Shown here: one piece after another, positions 1 through 11,962 of the stretch
Layout: each line of letters begins with the position of its first letter
Position numbering within the stretch: the stretch's first letter is position 1
Assembly: GCA_000934455.1 (NCBI GenBank)
Contig: KN882599.1
Coordinates: 3,859-67,858, forward strand
Origin: Apostichopus parvimensis
Lineage: Eukaryota > Echinodermata > Holothuroidea > Aspidochirotida > Stichopodidae
DNA: 64,000 nucleotides
Direction of reading: 5' to 3'
Notes under the pieces: model-generated
Told to the model about the DNA's origin: nothing
The model's input: the letters and a program-made list of their open reading frames with translations, nothing else
The model's database searches: none
Program-made: the position numbers and the translations under genes

Positions 1-733
1 TATATACATTCATACCTTACATGTAACGAGAGTAAATAACTATAAATGACATAATTGTAAAATTTCTACCATGAGGGATCCTTGGTGGTGGAGTACGGCA
101 ATTCTCATATTCTGCCTGTCGTTATAACACAATTTCACATCTGGTAGCTGAATGAAGGAAAGCAATGAATATATTCTAAAGAGAACTAGAACAGATCCCA
201 GCATCACTTCAGTGCTCTGTGCTTCTCTACCATCCCCTCCCCCAACTCCCCCCTCCCACAAACTCCACCACATCTGTAGTGTAATTTCATTCAGTGCAGT
301 TCATATCTGTTACCATACAAGTGTAATTGGTAACAGATGTTAAGTGTTACCTTCTCTTGCTGAAAGCACACCGAAAGTTGTGACTTTATAAGCAGCGGTT
401 TATCGCATTGAAGCAACAAGATAGCAAAGCCTATTTCTTTGCAATCATATTTGATAACAAACCAGTTGCTTTAAGCTTTTTGATAAAGAAATGTTGCAAA
501 ATTTTTGATGCCTAAGATCGGTTTTTGTCAGTGGACCGATCCATTCAAAGCAGTAAAGAACTGTGGACTGCCAGGAAGATATCAGGAGTTTCTCCTTCCT
601 AAAGGACATTTTCCCAGCTGCAACCCAATAAGCTATATATACTCTACAGATGTAACATATTAACTATCAGTGTATCTCTCATAACTTAACTCAAAGTTTA
701 GTGTGTGGTTCAAACCCGTTCAAACGACGTCAC
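1..733. other. Intronic or 3' flank of SFI1; no gene seen
   Basis: AT-rich sequence with only short chance open frames. It lies downstream (minus strand) of the last recognised SFI1 exon, so it is probably SFI1 intron. No family recognised. Confidence 0.4.
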
Positions 734-907
734 TGTTAAGGATACAATATTTCCAATGCTTAATTATTCGCTTCAACTTTGACCTCCGTCCTAATGCTTC
801 TATCTCTCCCTGTTTCTGTAATATATGCTGATGTACCGCCAATCGTCTCTGCCAGTGATGGAACGTTTTCGATTGAAGTCTATCCATGAAAAATTGACTG
901 GCTAAAG
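734..907 (-). CDS. SFI1: SFI1 exon (repeats FHHWQRRL, IIKHWKYCI)
   Basis: Acceptor ctTCAG before CTTTAGCC at 907; candidate donor GTGACG after 734. It encodes about 58 residues with two W repeats. The donor is the least certain boundary, because the frame would otherwise reach a stop 12 bases further on. Confidence 0.75.
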
Positions 908-3900
908 CTGAAGATGAGTAAGGACAAAGAGAAAACATTCACGGATGTAATAAAGTGTCCTTGTGACTCATTATCGAATAATGTGTATTTTGTATATGTA
1001 CCATTGGAAAGGGGGGTGCAGGGGGAGGGCTACTAGGATGATTAGTTCCTTAAAGAGTGTTCCTTCTTATACGCAGTTACAACTGCTGAATCTCACCACA
1101 CTGGAGCTTAGGAGGTTACGTGGGGACTTGATTCAGGTTTTCAAGATTGTGAATGGTTTCGACAATTTATCCTTTTACCGACTTTTTCATGTTTGCTAAT
1201 AGTAGTTGTACCAGAGGTCATTGTCTTAAACTCCAAAAGTCGCAAAGTAGGATTAATATTCGGCATAACTTTTCTTCTAATAGGGTTGTGAATGAGTGGA
1301 ACTGTTTGCCTGAGAAAGTCATACTTGCAAGTAGTGTCAATGGGTCTAAGAATGCTTTGGACAAGCACTTTAAGCATTGTAATCGGGTCTGAGTGTTTGT
1401 GCCTTCGGTTTTTTTTCTCTTCTATAGGATCCTTGATAGGGACTTGAGTGTCCCTCCTGATCCGTTTTTTCTACTAAACTAAACTAATAAAGTGTCCTTG
1501 TGACACATCGAATAATGTGTATCATTATAACGGGGGAGGGGGAGAGGGGCTTTTTATTAAATTATTAATTTCAAGCAGGCTTGTGTTGGTAGATCTGCCC
1601 ATTAATTATAAGCCATCGTGTAGCAAGAAGAAAAGCTGCAGCAGCTGCAAAATCCCCTGCAGCAAGGCTGAACCAAGTAACATGCAATCAGAGATTATCT
1701 CAGGGCCTATTGTGTGAACTGTACTGCCTAGCTTGCTGCACCCCCCCCCCCCCCCTTAGCATCTTATTTTGGAGAATGCACTTAAAAGTAAAGTGCCATG
1801 CCCAAGTAAACTCTCTTTCATCTGTAATTAGATTCTGTCTCCAACCTCGCTTGTCAAAAGTAGCAAAGTTGAGTGAGAGACCAGTTTATGCTAGTTTCTG
1901 AGGCAACGTACTGTTTAACATTAAAACCAATCAACAAATCGACTGAATTGCACAAAACTGCAAATAACAGACATGTGATTAATGCTACCTAAGAATGGCA
2001 GTATAATGACTTTTCAGATATTATATGGATACATTCACTGATTAATTATAACTAATTAATTAGTATGTGAAAACACAAAGCATGGTGTCTTAGAGCTGAT
2101 TGCTTGTGATTTTATTTTGGGCAAAACACTACATACTAAAGTTTGGTGATATCTTCTTTACTGTAAACTCGAAAAAAAACATTCGCGACAAAATGAAACG
2201 AACTGTTTCGTTAACTCAACGGTTCTTGTGATTTACCATTACAGAACATGTTTTCTTAACTTCATAGTTACAACAGATCACTCTGAGAATGACATTCAAC
2301 ACTAAATATTGTACATCTGAGGTGATTCACGTCTTATATTATTTGTTTTGTATATTTTTTTGATCTGAGGAACTGACCAAATGGTCTTTATACTAGAATT
2401 TAAAGTCCAGTCACTCTGACTGATGAACCTCAACTGTTTACAGGGTCAATTCTCACACCCTGTAAAAGGGTTTATAGAAATATAACCCAGACTGGTAGCA
2501 GTGATTTTAAACATATGAAAATTAATTTTGTGCCTAAATTTAACACTCTCTTTACTAGACTCAATACGTTAATATCAAAACATACAAATTTTAACGATGT
2601 GCCTGTGATTATCATACATAAAATGCAAAGTGGCCTCCAAGACACCGAAACAAATGGGGAAAATGTCAACGGATATTGCGGAAGGAATGATAATAACCAG
2701 AACTGTAATAATTCACCTTTGGCCTCAAGTCTGTCTCGTCGGTGGAGAATATACGGGAGAAACCCCTGGAAGAGACATTTTGTTGTCAGAGTCTTTTCAT
2801 AAAATCTTTCAGCTTGAAAAATCTTGAACTTTTCTCCTTTCTGAAGTTTGACAAAACGTTTCCACTCCGAAAGCATCTACGGAAAAGAAAATCCAAGAAA
2901 TATTGTAAGACTTCCGATGGATAAAAATATTTACCATACGAAAGGAAAATCGTGGGACGTTTAACGTAAAAGGAATTACTGCTGTAATGAAATGTAACGG
3001 AAAGTTTATGATTTATGACGACTATGGATCAGTACCCATTGATTAGGAAATTATATTATTGTGAGACAGCTGATTTGTGTGTGCGTACTACTTTAATTAA
3101 ACCTGTATTAATGAATGTGTAATATTATGTAATCACATTAAGTATAATGGGATGTACAGCAAAGTTATCCTTTCAGGTATCATTCTGTTCTCCAGCACAA
3201 AAAGAAGCCCCTCATTTCTATTTTAATGCAGCTTTTTGTGTCCTCTTCATATGATTTTCTCAACCTCATTGCCCCCACGATGCCATAAGGGTCAATCCAT
3301 GCCAAATCAACAGAGGCCTCCACCTCGACCCTCTCAGAATCGCCTGAAATTGATAAAGTGTCTTGCCACATGTCTCAAAGGATGAAATTGGGCAAAAAAA
3401 TTTGATTGCTAGGATACGGCCCTGTCTAGCAACCAAATCCAGATTGTACTTTAACTTGTTAACTTGTGCCGTCGAGTAGTGTCCGACCCCTGGTGATGAC
3501 CATGACTTTCATCCTTCAATCCTTCCGGCTCCTGGTTGCCCCTCGCAGTCCATCCAGAGTCAGCCCAGTCGCCTGCTTGACACCATCCATCCATCGTGCT
3601 CGTGGCCTGCCCCTCTTTCGTGATCCATCACCCATTCCCACCATTATTGATTTTTCCAGGGAGTCGTCCGCTCGCATGATTATATGTCCGAAATAATTTA
3701 GTTGCTGCCTCAGGATCTGTGCTTCAAGTGGTTTTATTTGTTCCATAATCGAGATGTTCGTTCTGTGTGCAGTCCAAGGGATTCTCAATAGCCTGCGCCA
3801 GCACCATAATTCAAAACTGTCTATTCTTTCCCTCATTCCCTTTGTTATTGTCCATGATTCACTCCCATAAAGCACAACTGGAAAAACTAGTACTCTCATC

Positions 3901-6900
3901 AGTTGATTCTTCGTTATTATTGAAATTGCTTTGTCCTTCCAAATCTTGTTTAGCCCCGTCACAGCAGCTCTTCAAAGAGCTAGCCGTCTCACAATCTCTC
4001 CCTTACAGGTACCATTGTCATCAATTCTAGAACCGAGAAAGTTAAAGTCGTGTACTATTTCAACTTTGTTTCCATCCAGAATAATTTCGTCCAGCTCCTC
4101 TGTGCACATAACCTTGGTCTTCTTTAGGTTCAGGTGTAGACCAGCCTGAGCGCTATGTGTCTGCACACGTTCCATCAGATTAAGGAGGTCTTCTTTGCTT
4201 TCTGCGAGCAGTGTGGTGTCATCAGCATATCTGATGGTTATTGACTCTTCTGCCACCTATCTTTACCCCTAGCTCTACATTGTCTAGATTGGCTTGTCTC
4301 ATTATGTACTCGCTATAAAGGTTGAAAAGGTAAGGTGAAAGGATACACCCCTGTCGAACTCCCTTGCCGATGTTGAAACTTTCTGTATCCCCATATTCGG
4401 TTCGAACTTTCGCTTCCTGTTCATTATATAATGATTATATAATGATGTACTAGGTGCTTGGGAATTCCCATTTCCGTCAACATGGTCAACAGTGTTGGAT
4501 GGTCAACACAATCAAAAGCTTTACTGTAGTCAAAGAAGCACATATAAACGGGACGCTGGAACTCTCTTGACCTTTCCAGAATCCATCGAAGGTTGGCAAT
4601 TTGCCTTTCCGGAAGCCTGCTTGTTCTATTGACATTTCGCGTTCCATATATCCCTCTAGTCTGTGTTGAATTACCTTCAGCATGGCTTTACTTGCATGTG
4701 AGATCAGTGCTATCGTTCGGTTGTTTGATTACTTTAAGAGCCCTAAATTAGTGTCAAGTTTGGAGGCATCTTTTGCATAAATGTAAAGTATTTTATGTCT
4801 GATATTGCAGATATTGTGGAATACATGTGACCAGTCTTCGAATTTAGCTAATTTTGCGGAAAATTTACAGTCTCAAGTTTTCGTTACAAGTAATTAAAAT
4901 GGCAGAAAATTCCGGGCCCTACTTTGTGTGTGCTCCATATTCACAAACAAAGGCATGTTTGAGATTTAAATGCATAGGATCCTTGTCCTGTGGTAGTTGT
5001 ACAGGAAAAGTGCCAAAAAATAGTCAAGCGGGTCGTACGTTTTACGAACAGCGCCCTTAAACTTAAGAAATTTAAATTCTGGCTCTAATTGGGGGTCCAA
5101 TTTGGGCCTGTGGGTAAAATTCAATTTTTCTTTAAGCACCATTTTTCAAGAGTGTATTAATCCTATTTTTAAAAACCCAAGTCAAAAAGTTGTGTATTTT
5201 GTGTTATCTACTGAAATTTACGACTCGAAAATTGCAATAAATCACGTAGTTCATATGTACAAGTCGATTTAAGTAATTCAAATGACAACAACTTCTTAGC
5301 ATTAGGATACAGGTGCTTAACAGTTAAGAGGGTGGTACATTAGCATAAGGACTACCGATATACTGCATTTTCAGGGGCATATGCCCAACGATGCCAGTGA
5401 ACAGCACCCTCAAACATCACATTTTACCAATATTTTGGGCATTTCAAGGTCAAATTTGGTCACAACTAAAAGGTTTATTTTTGGTTTTCAATACAAAACT
5501 AGTAATATATGTATAGTTATGATGCAAAGAATGAGCTAAACATCTTTTTTATAAGTTATTAATGCTCTGATGAGCAGCTTAAAGTGGCGTATATGAGAGT
5601 TACATCAGCTCTAAAGAAACATGCTTGAGAGGGCAAACAGTGGTAACATTGTATCTTCATTCAAGGAGACCATGTTAAACAAAATTAGAAACCAGTGCAT
5701 ACATGAACAGTGTGTACTACAGTATATGTGTGTACATGTTCCAGTACAGTGTTATTTTGCACCAAGCACTAAATAAATACACGCTGTCCACAATCATGTA
5801 CAGTACACACTGTACATGTATGTACTGGTTTTACATTCCTTTTATATTATTAAAAGTCTTTTAATTAATAGTGAATTATAGCAGAAGCAGACACTACATT
5901 GCAAATATTAATATGACATTGAAATATGCAGTTTTGAATTGAATGACCTTGAACTACAATACACAGGCTCAAATGTATGTGGAACAGCAGAATAGGCAAA
6001 CCTTATATCAAATATACCATGAAGAAGACCATGTTAAACAACATAAGAAACTATCGAAATGCATTTATTAAAAGAGTTCTGTCTAATACTCTTTGACTCC
6101 CCACCCCCTCCTGACCCCCTTCCCATAGTGCACTATACAGATTTGTATGTTATTCCATATCAAATCACCAAATTTTGGAGAATATATGTTGTGGTTTGAC
6201 CTCTTTCAAAAATTACCAAAATCATGGTATACTTGGAACACCATGAAATAAACATATATATTCTGAAAATTCAGTTGGATAAAGCTTCAGAATTGGCTGA
6301 TTTATCCCACGTCACGCTGAAAAAATCTCATTATTTTTTAAAGGAGATATAGTACCACCCTGTTTGTACAAAAAAGTTCAGGAGGGTCTTTGCCTCTAAT
6401 ATTTTTAAATGAAAAATCCTCAAGGTTTGGGTTTTTTACAAAAAGCGGTTTTGCGACGGACGAGATTACATACCAGGAAATCAGCAAAGTAGTAAGTTAG
6501 ACAAACTGTATGTTCAGCTTAAATCTACAGTAATAGAAGCTTTTCACATTTGGTCATGTCGCCAAACATTCCAAGTTTTTAACTCATGACAAGACTCTCA
6601 ATTTTGTACCCAACCCAAGATAATGCAAAAGTTTCGGTTCTGTTTTCCATCGAATGAAGGTTTAAATTATATATACATAATGAACGGGAAAAAAATGACT
6701 GAATTTGATTCGAGTCGTGAATAATTCATCACGCAAGGCCTCCGCCAAAAGCAAATGAGAAAAGCGTCACAGTTTTCAAATTACATTTTTAATAATTTGG
6801 AAATGAAAGTTGGCCTCAAGAGTCGATCTACTTTATGTATCCCGTATAACAGGATTTTAATATTATCCACAAAAAAAGAACAGACAAAAAATAAACCAAA

Positions 6901-9900
6901 AAATGCCTCAAAATGTTCTTCACAACATGCTGACCATGTCCTTTTTGTACTAGACTTCTTATATACTTCAGGTTTGTCACCATAGTGACTCATACCTTAT
7001 TCTTCTTCTAATAAGGATATAGATTTTATTTCCATGAAGCCGACATTTTCTAACCTTTCCATTTTCTTTCCATTAATTACTGTAGATCACCAGTACTGTA
7101 CTTTCCTGTATTATGTACCTAGGTATAAAGTAATATGCATATAACTAACAAACATCCTGCTTCAATGACCACGAGGGGGAAAAAAGACCTAACTTGTGCA
7201 ATATGAAGATAAGTAATATGAGATTTAAGGTAGGTATGTGAGGAATGCTATAAAAACAACAGGTCTGCAAGAAACATAATTACTAGATTTATTAATCAAT
7301 CAAAATAACTATATCTAATATCTAATCTAATATCAAGCTGTTAAGTCATATGTCCTCATAATATGACTAGTATTTGCATCACAAGGTGTTGCAGTGCATG
7401 ATGTCATGATGAGTAGTCATGTTTAGTACTTGGATACATGCCACTATAATCAAGATGTAGTTAAGGCCTATATATGACTATGAGTCTGGTTTAATAAAAC
7501 ATATCTACTGTACAGTATACTGTGTGCTACTTGAGTATTGTGAGATTTTGGATCCAGACCAACAGCTAGAATATTCTTAACAGTTTTGCGCATTGAAAGA
7601 TTTGAGAAACTTTGTGACGGACGAGATTACCTACCAGGAAATCAGCAAAGTAGGATATACTTTATGTTAACATAGCTGAATTCAGCTTAAATCTACAGTA
7701 ATAGAAGCTTTTAACATGTGGTCATGTCGCCAAACAGTTTTTAACTCATGACAAGACTCTCAATATTTACCCAAAACAAGATGATGCAAAAGTTTTGGTT
7801 CTATTTTCTATCGAATGAAGGTTTAATATATATATACTGTATACATAATGAGCGCAAAAAAATTACTGAATTTCATTCGTGAATAATACCTGTGGTCTCT
7901 GCCAAAAGCAAATGAAAAAAGCTTTACAGTTTTCAAATTACATTTTAAATAATTTGGAAATGAAAGTTGGCCTCTAGAGTCGATCTAGTGTACTAATTTA
8001 TGTATCCCGTATTACAGGATTTTAATATGATCCCAAAAAAACAGACACAAAATCAACCAAAAAATGCCTTAAAAAAGTTAAAATGTTCTTCACAACATGC
8101 TGACTATGTCATTTTCATACTAGACTATTTATATAATACTTCAGGTTTGTCATCATACCTTATTCTTCATCTAAATCCTGATATAGCATTTTATTTTCAT
8201 AAAGCCGACACCATTTTCTAACCTTACAATTTTCTCCCATTCATTACTGTAGAACACCAGTACTGTACACCCCTGTATACTGTACCTACAAATAAAGTTA
8301 TATGCACAAAACTAACAAATGATCCCGTTTCCTTGACAATGAGGGGGGAAAAAACCTAACTTGTGAAAGTTGAAGATAAATAGACGTTTGCAAACAAAAT
8401 AAACTTGTATATTACTATTCTTGAAAATTACTGCAAGAAAACGCAAAAAGCTGCTTTAATTAAGAGTTGTTCTGTTTATACAGCTTATAAAAGATTTAAC
8501 TACAAAGTCTTCTGTGTCCTGTTACGAATCCACGGCAACGTCTCTGCAATCTCTCCTCTAGCTGGGACATAGAGACGACACTACATTGCTATCATTAAAG
8601 TTGAAGAGATTGAATATTTCATATCCTAGAAAAAAAAGTAGTAAAAGTCGTATGAGCAAGTCATACAATACGTCGTACAACAGTCTTAGAGAACAAAGTC
8701 TGATTAACGGGAACAGAGACCCCATCACCAGAATTGGGAAATTGTTAGCTAGTAAAAGTTACGAGACATTTCTGGAATTCATACCTAGGAGAGACAGGGG
8801 ACACAAGAAATGAGTGAACGAAACTTAAAGGGTGTGAAGACTCGCGCAAAAACAAACGTCTAATGTGGGTAATCTGACCTAGTTTCGAATGAGGTGTAAC
8901 AGAAGTGTTAGACACCACCATCGATCCCAGAAAATACACACACAGCTTGCTACCGTCGGTAATTAGACACTAGTGTACAGTCAGTACATACAGCTGCGGT
9001 CAATACCCACAGCACAGTGTATAGACGATACAGCGATGGACATCTCAGGTCCAGCTAAAGATAACAAGGTATCACGTTTCATTACGGTCTGCATTTTGTA
9101 GCGACACAAACAAAACGTCACTTGCAAGCAACAGAGAGTTAACTTTTTCAGATGGCCGCACGCGGTTTGGGGCGAGTCTTCAATGCCTTTAAGACAAACC
9201 TTTCTCTTGAGGGTTTCTTTCCAGTGTCGCTGGGCTGTAGCATCTTTCTGATTGTGTATCCTGCTAATCTCTAGACAACCTAGCCACTTGACGAAAAAAT
9301 TATGAAGAATCTTTCTCTGACGAAACTCCATAGCTTCCATCTGCCTTGCATGCTTCAGCCGACACTCGACACAATATCCTTGCCAACTTCTGAAAAATCT
9401 TTTGAGGATTACATAATTTGCTGTTGAGAAAAAAAAGAGATACAAAATTAAACGGAAAAAAACTTATGACAGAATTGGATGGTAAATTCAAGTAAAGAAT
9501 GAACATTGTAGAATTATGTTGATACCAAAGAATATCAACAGGATATAATAGTTTGTTATTTTAGCACATAATATCAAAATTATCTTTCTTCTGATAAACC
9601 TGTTTTTGAGTTAGACTTATTACTTAAGTTAACATATTGCACATTGCTCTCAATCTGGCATTCAAGTTCGCAATGATGGTTTGGTCATGTCTCCAGGTGG
9701 CTGTTTTGGAGATACATGTTAAACATAAGTACGTATCTACCGAATACATTTTAAGATGACGATGGTTGCGTTTCAAATAAATCCTTCATTTTGCCGTTTG
9801 ACGGTATCCTTCAACATGAGCATCTCTATCACATCTTTGGATAATCGTGAAGACAACCACCGATCACGATTCGTTGTTTTTCCTCCTCTGCTTCTGTCTA

Positions 9901-11599
9901 TGACCTCCCACGACGGCAACGAAATAGAATTACCTTGCATGAAAGCTACCGATGCCTTTGCTTTCTTCACTTTCTGGCGTACGACGTAAACTTGCCACGC
10001 CCTCCATATCTTGAGGTAAAGGTGATACCTAGAAGATTGCAAAGTCCAAATCTGTTGCAGCAGCAGTTAAGTAACATCATATCAGGGATATTATAATTAG
10101 TATTGTAATTTACATATTTACTCTAAGTCTTCCATCTACTTTTAGGGTCCACTGTCTCCCCCCCACCCTCCCAGCCCTTCCCTTCCTCCACCTTCTTCTG
10201 CTAGCTCAGGGTTGTCCAACCTACGGCCCGCGGGCCACAGTCCGGCCCGCCGCAGAGTTGCGTCCGGCCCGCCAGAGATGCTCTACAGTGCGAAATTTTA
10301 GTGAGCAGATTTATTGACAACAATTTGAAGCTATATAATCAATCATTCGAACCTTCTGGATCCAAAAAAACTGCATACAGGTCAGTTTGTGTGACACTCT
10401 CAGCGGAGGGGGGGGGGCGACTGGACTTTATTCATCTGTTTTATCAGGAAGGAAAATAAATCAGTGCGCTCCTCACGACGCAGTGCTCACATTTTGTTAC
10501 CGTTGGGCTTCGGGCAAAAAATCGAGCATAGGGTTCATGCGGCCCCCTCCTTCATCATAATCATTCCATATGGCCCTCCAACCCTGTGCTAGATCATTGC
10601 TGCCCCTGCCTCCCACTTTCTCACCTCTTCACCTCCACTTTACTGCCAATGTTCATTATCCTCCTCCTCCCTACATCTGCTCTTCACTGACCTATCCGAC
10701 CCTTCTGGTACCAACATCCCCACCTCCATCCTTCCCTTCCCTCTGCCCTTATTAAAATGAACCAATCTAGACAGGAAATAATTTCATGTTCTCATTTGGC
10801 ACAGCACAATTTTTGATATTCATGAATTCTGTTTATCACAACAGGAGTAAAACAAATCTATCAAAAGATGCTGTATATAACAGTGTTTGCACAGGTTATC
10901 CTGGTACCCACCCGACTCTCTACTACCCGGTTCCTAATTTGTTACCAGAATCCTTTAAATTTGTTTATTTGTTTATTAATTTGTTACCAGAATCCTTTAA
11001 ATTTGTTTATTGAATGTGTATATTCCTTTTCTTTCACTTTTGAAGAAGCTTAAAAATGTTTCGAAAGCTACAAATTTTTAAAATAACAGGTTAGTTGAAA
11101 GAAACAAATGCAAATTGAAATAAACGAACATGTATGAACATGGAAACCTTGTCAGAGTAGAAATACACTTGATATATGATAGCATTCAATTTGCAATTTA
11201 TTGAAAATAGCTATACCAGAAGGTAAATAGACAAATTTCTGGGTACCCGGATACCCGACGGGTAACAGCCTTGTGTACCCGGTTCCCAATTTTTGGTACC
11301 CGTGTAAAACACTAGTATATAAAACCTGCTGTATACATCTACCTCTATGGATTGGGATGTATCAGCTTGAACATCGTTTCACCAAAATACTTTGATGTGA
11401 TCCCAAATAAATGACTCACTAATAGTTTGTGTATCTTGACTGGTTGTTCGACCAGTTTGTTTAAATCCTGTTAACTCACTTAAAGTGATAGTTAGCTCTG
11501 ACCAACGACGACCATTCCTTGCGTTCATCGACTTCCTTGGCACACATATCCCTCCAACTCCTGAATGTCATCCGAAGGAGTGTCTGCCGGTACTGATTC
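734..11599 (-). CDS. SFI1: SFI1 centrosomal/spindle protein, five internal exons (partial gene)
   Basis: Minus-strand gene. Exons in order: 11599-11480, 10028-9934, 9420-9200, 2876-2717 and 907-734. Each has an AG acceptor and a GT donor, and the phases join in frame (phase 2, 1, 0, 1). The joined product gives about 255 residues of tryptophan-bearing helical repeats such as FRSWRDM, IWRAWQVYVV, FFRSWQGYC, FVKWLGCLE, LSEWKRFV, FHHWQRRL and IIKHWKYCI. I recognise collinear similarity to vertebrate SFI1, for example MEFRQRKIL against human LEFRQRIIL. SFI1-family repeats bind centrins and form filaments at centrosomes; human SFI1 supports centriole and spindle function. The N-terminal exons and the rest of the repeat region are not visible here. 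Introns are swollen by LINEs and MITEs; the largest (9199-2877) exceeds 6 kb. Exon calls rest on splice signals and homology by eye, not on transcripts. Confidence 0.82.
949..1525 (+). mobile_element. 5'-truncated CR1/jockey-like LINE, 3' end of ORF2, with long target duplication
   Basis: Plus-strand frames at about 1018-1155 and 1200-1390 read like the C-terminus of a non-LTR retrotransposon ORF2 (LRRLRGDLIQVFKIVNG, then NEWNCLPEKVILASS), with a frameshift near 1150. The 3' tail ends in ACTAAACTAAACTAA. The flanks repeat each other: ATAAAGTGTCCTTGTGAC at about 950 and again at 1487, each followed by TCGAATAATGTGTAT. This suggests a target-site duplication of about 35-40 bp around a dead, truncated copy lying beside an SFI1 exon. 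Confidence 0.72.
1526..2716. other. SFI1 intron, no gene seen
   Basis: AT-rich intronic sequence between two SFI1 exons with a C-run at about 1740-1755. No coding or repeat family recognised. Confidence 0.4.
2717..2876 (-). CDS. SFI1: SFI1 exon (LSEWKRFV repeat)
   Basis: Acceptor CCGTAG before ATGCTTTCGG at 2876 and donor AAAG/GTGAAT at 2717. Phase 0 in and phase 1 out, joining the exon at 907 to read LEAK-ALASQF. The initial ATG is internal, not a start. Confidence 0.8.
3440..4740 (-). mobile_element. RTE-like LINE, 5'-truncated, degraded
   Basis: Minus-strand frames in order give AGFRKGK (4680-4600), the reverse-transcriptase core IRYADDTTLLAESKEDL with the YADD catalytic box (about 4250-4200), KTKVMC, DFNFLGSRI, and then the downstream region VLYGSESWTITKGMR through RKRGRPRARWMDGVK to about 3520. 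The order and motifs match the C-terminal half of RTE/BovB-type LINE ORF2. Frameshifts and stops break it into at least three frames (4683-4486, 4256-3972, 3962-3516), so it is inactive. It lies inside the long SFI1 intron, in the same orientation as the gene. Confidence 0.85.
4741..6455. other. SFI1 intron, no gene seen
   Basis: AT-rich with no recognisable coding. Around 5690-5835 short inverted copies of TACAGTACA- and TGTACATG-type words cluster, perhaps a decayed palindromic element. Confidence 0.35.
6456..7215 (+). repeat. Diverged direct duplication, copy 1
   Basis: Begins GACGGACGAGATTAC and matches the segment beginning near 7617 throughout: CAGGAAATCAGCAAAGTA, GGTCATGTCGCCAAACA, TGTTCTTCACAACATGCTGA and GAGGGGGAAAAAAG recur in order at an offset of about 1,160 bp. 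Many substitutions and small indels separate the two. No protein recognised. Confidence 0.75.
7617..8380 (+). repeat. Diverged direct duplication, copy 2
   Basis: Second copy of the unit starting at 6456, with the same landmarks in the same order. It lies in the same SFI1 intron. Confidence 0.75.
8381..8828. other. SFI1 intron, no supported gene
   Basis: A plus-strand open frame of 75 codons (8586-8813, rich in Ser, Lys and Arg) is present but has no recognisable family, partner exon or splice context, so I do not call it a gene. Confidence 0.3.
8829..9188 (+). mobile_element. TTAA-flanked MITE, copy 1
   Basis: 360-bp non-autonomous element. Terminal inverted repeats are AGGGTGTGAAGACTCGC at the start and, read from the far end, AGGCATTGAAGACTCGCC. 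TTAA lies on both sides (8825-8828 and 9189-9192). Four more copies are in the window (12156, 21384, 30002, 34940). TTAA targets are typical of the piggyBac and Kolobok superfamilies; no transposase is present. The right end lies about six bases from the donor GT of the SFI1 exon ending at 9200. Confidence 0.88.
9200..9420 (-). CDS. SFI1: SFI1 exon (three W repeats)
   Basis: Acceptor CTCAACAG before CAAATTATG at 9420; donor AAAG/GTTTGT at 9200. Encodes 73 codons including FFRSWQGYC, MEAMEFRQRKILHNF and ATAQRHWKETLKRK, the region most clearly collinear with human SFI1. Confidence 0.85.
9934..10028 (-). CDS. SFI1: SFI1 exon (IWRAWQVYVV repeat)
   Basis: Acceptor TCTTCTAG at 10029 and donor GCAAG/GTAATT at 9934. 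Joined to the upstream exon it reads NYHFK-YHLYLKIWRAWQ, matching human HYRYYLYNLMFQTW in layout. Confidence 0.82.
10207..10586. mobile_element. hAT-type MITE (CAGGGTTG ends, 8-bp target duplication)
   Basis: Ends are CAGGGTTGTCCAACCTACGG and, inverted, CAGGGTTGGAGGGCC. The body has the GGCCCGCGGGCC motif familiar from many hAT (Charlie-like) non-autonomous elements. Flanking 8-bp duplications are TGCTAGCT (10199-10206) and TGCTAGAT (10587-10594). Length 380 bp, no coding. Confidence 0.85.
10881..11314. mobile_element. hAT-type MITE (CAGTGTTTGCAC ends, perfect 8-bp target duplication)
   Basis: Ends are CAGTGTTTGCACAGG and, inverted, TAGTGTTTTACACGGG. Perfect GTATATAA duplications flank it (10873-10880 and 11315-11322). 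The subterminal parts are rich in GGTACCC words. Inside, TTGTTACCAGAATCC repeats in tandem at about 10939 and 10980. A relative lies at about 35983-36327. Confidence 0.85.
11480..11599 (-). CDS. SFI1: SFI1 exon (FRSWRDM repeat), most upstream recognised
   Basis: Acceptor ATCCACAG before GAATCAGTACC at 11599; donor TTTAA/GTGAGT at 11480. Encodes NQYRQTLLRMTFRSWRDM and onward to RANYHF, corresponding to the first repeat region of human SFI1. Earlier exons were not found between here and 19 kb. Confidence 0.8.
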
Positions 11600-11962
11600 C
11601 TGTGGATGGGATGATTTAACAAACACAAATTTAATACACCAAATTTTAACATATATAGATATAAATGAAGATAAAACCTACAAAACAAGTTCTGCCAGTT
11701 TACCCTCACCCAAAACGCAAAACTTTGCATTCCTTTCTTCTGGAAGAAATGATAGTGGCCTTTCAGAAATCTTGAAGTATTTCAATTTCAAGAATAATTC
11801 AATAGTAAAACTCAGCAACTCCAGAGGACTTTTACCCTTCAAGAAGACAAGCTAATGAAGTACAATGCTTCAAGTGTGAAAGAAGTATTCTGTCATAAAA
11901 GCTAACAATCACATCAATCCATTATGATGGCCTAACATCTTCTCTTTTTTTTTTTGTAAGAA

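Noticed and set aside
8745-8800. Possible extra SFI1 exon after a CTCTCCTAG acceptor
   Set aside because: The phase 0 needed to follow the 9200 exon gives an immediate stop (GTA TGA).
8586-8813. 75-codon Ser/Lys-rich plus-strand frame
   Set aside because: No family, no splice partners, and it lies on the opposite strand inside an SFI1 intron.
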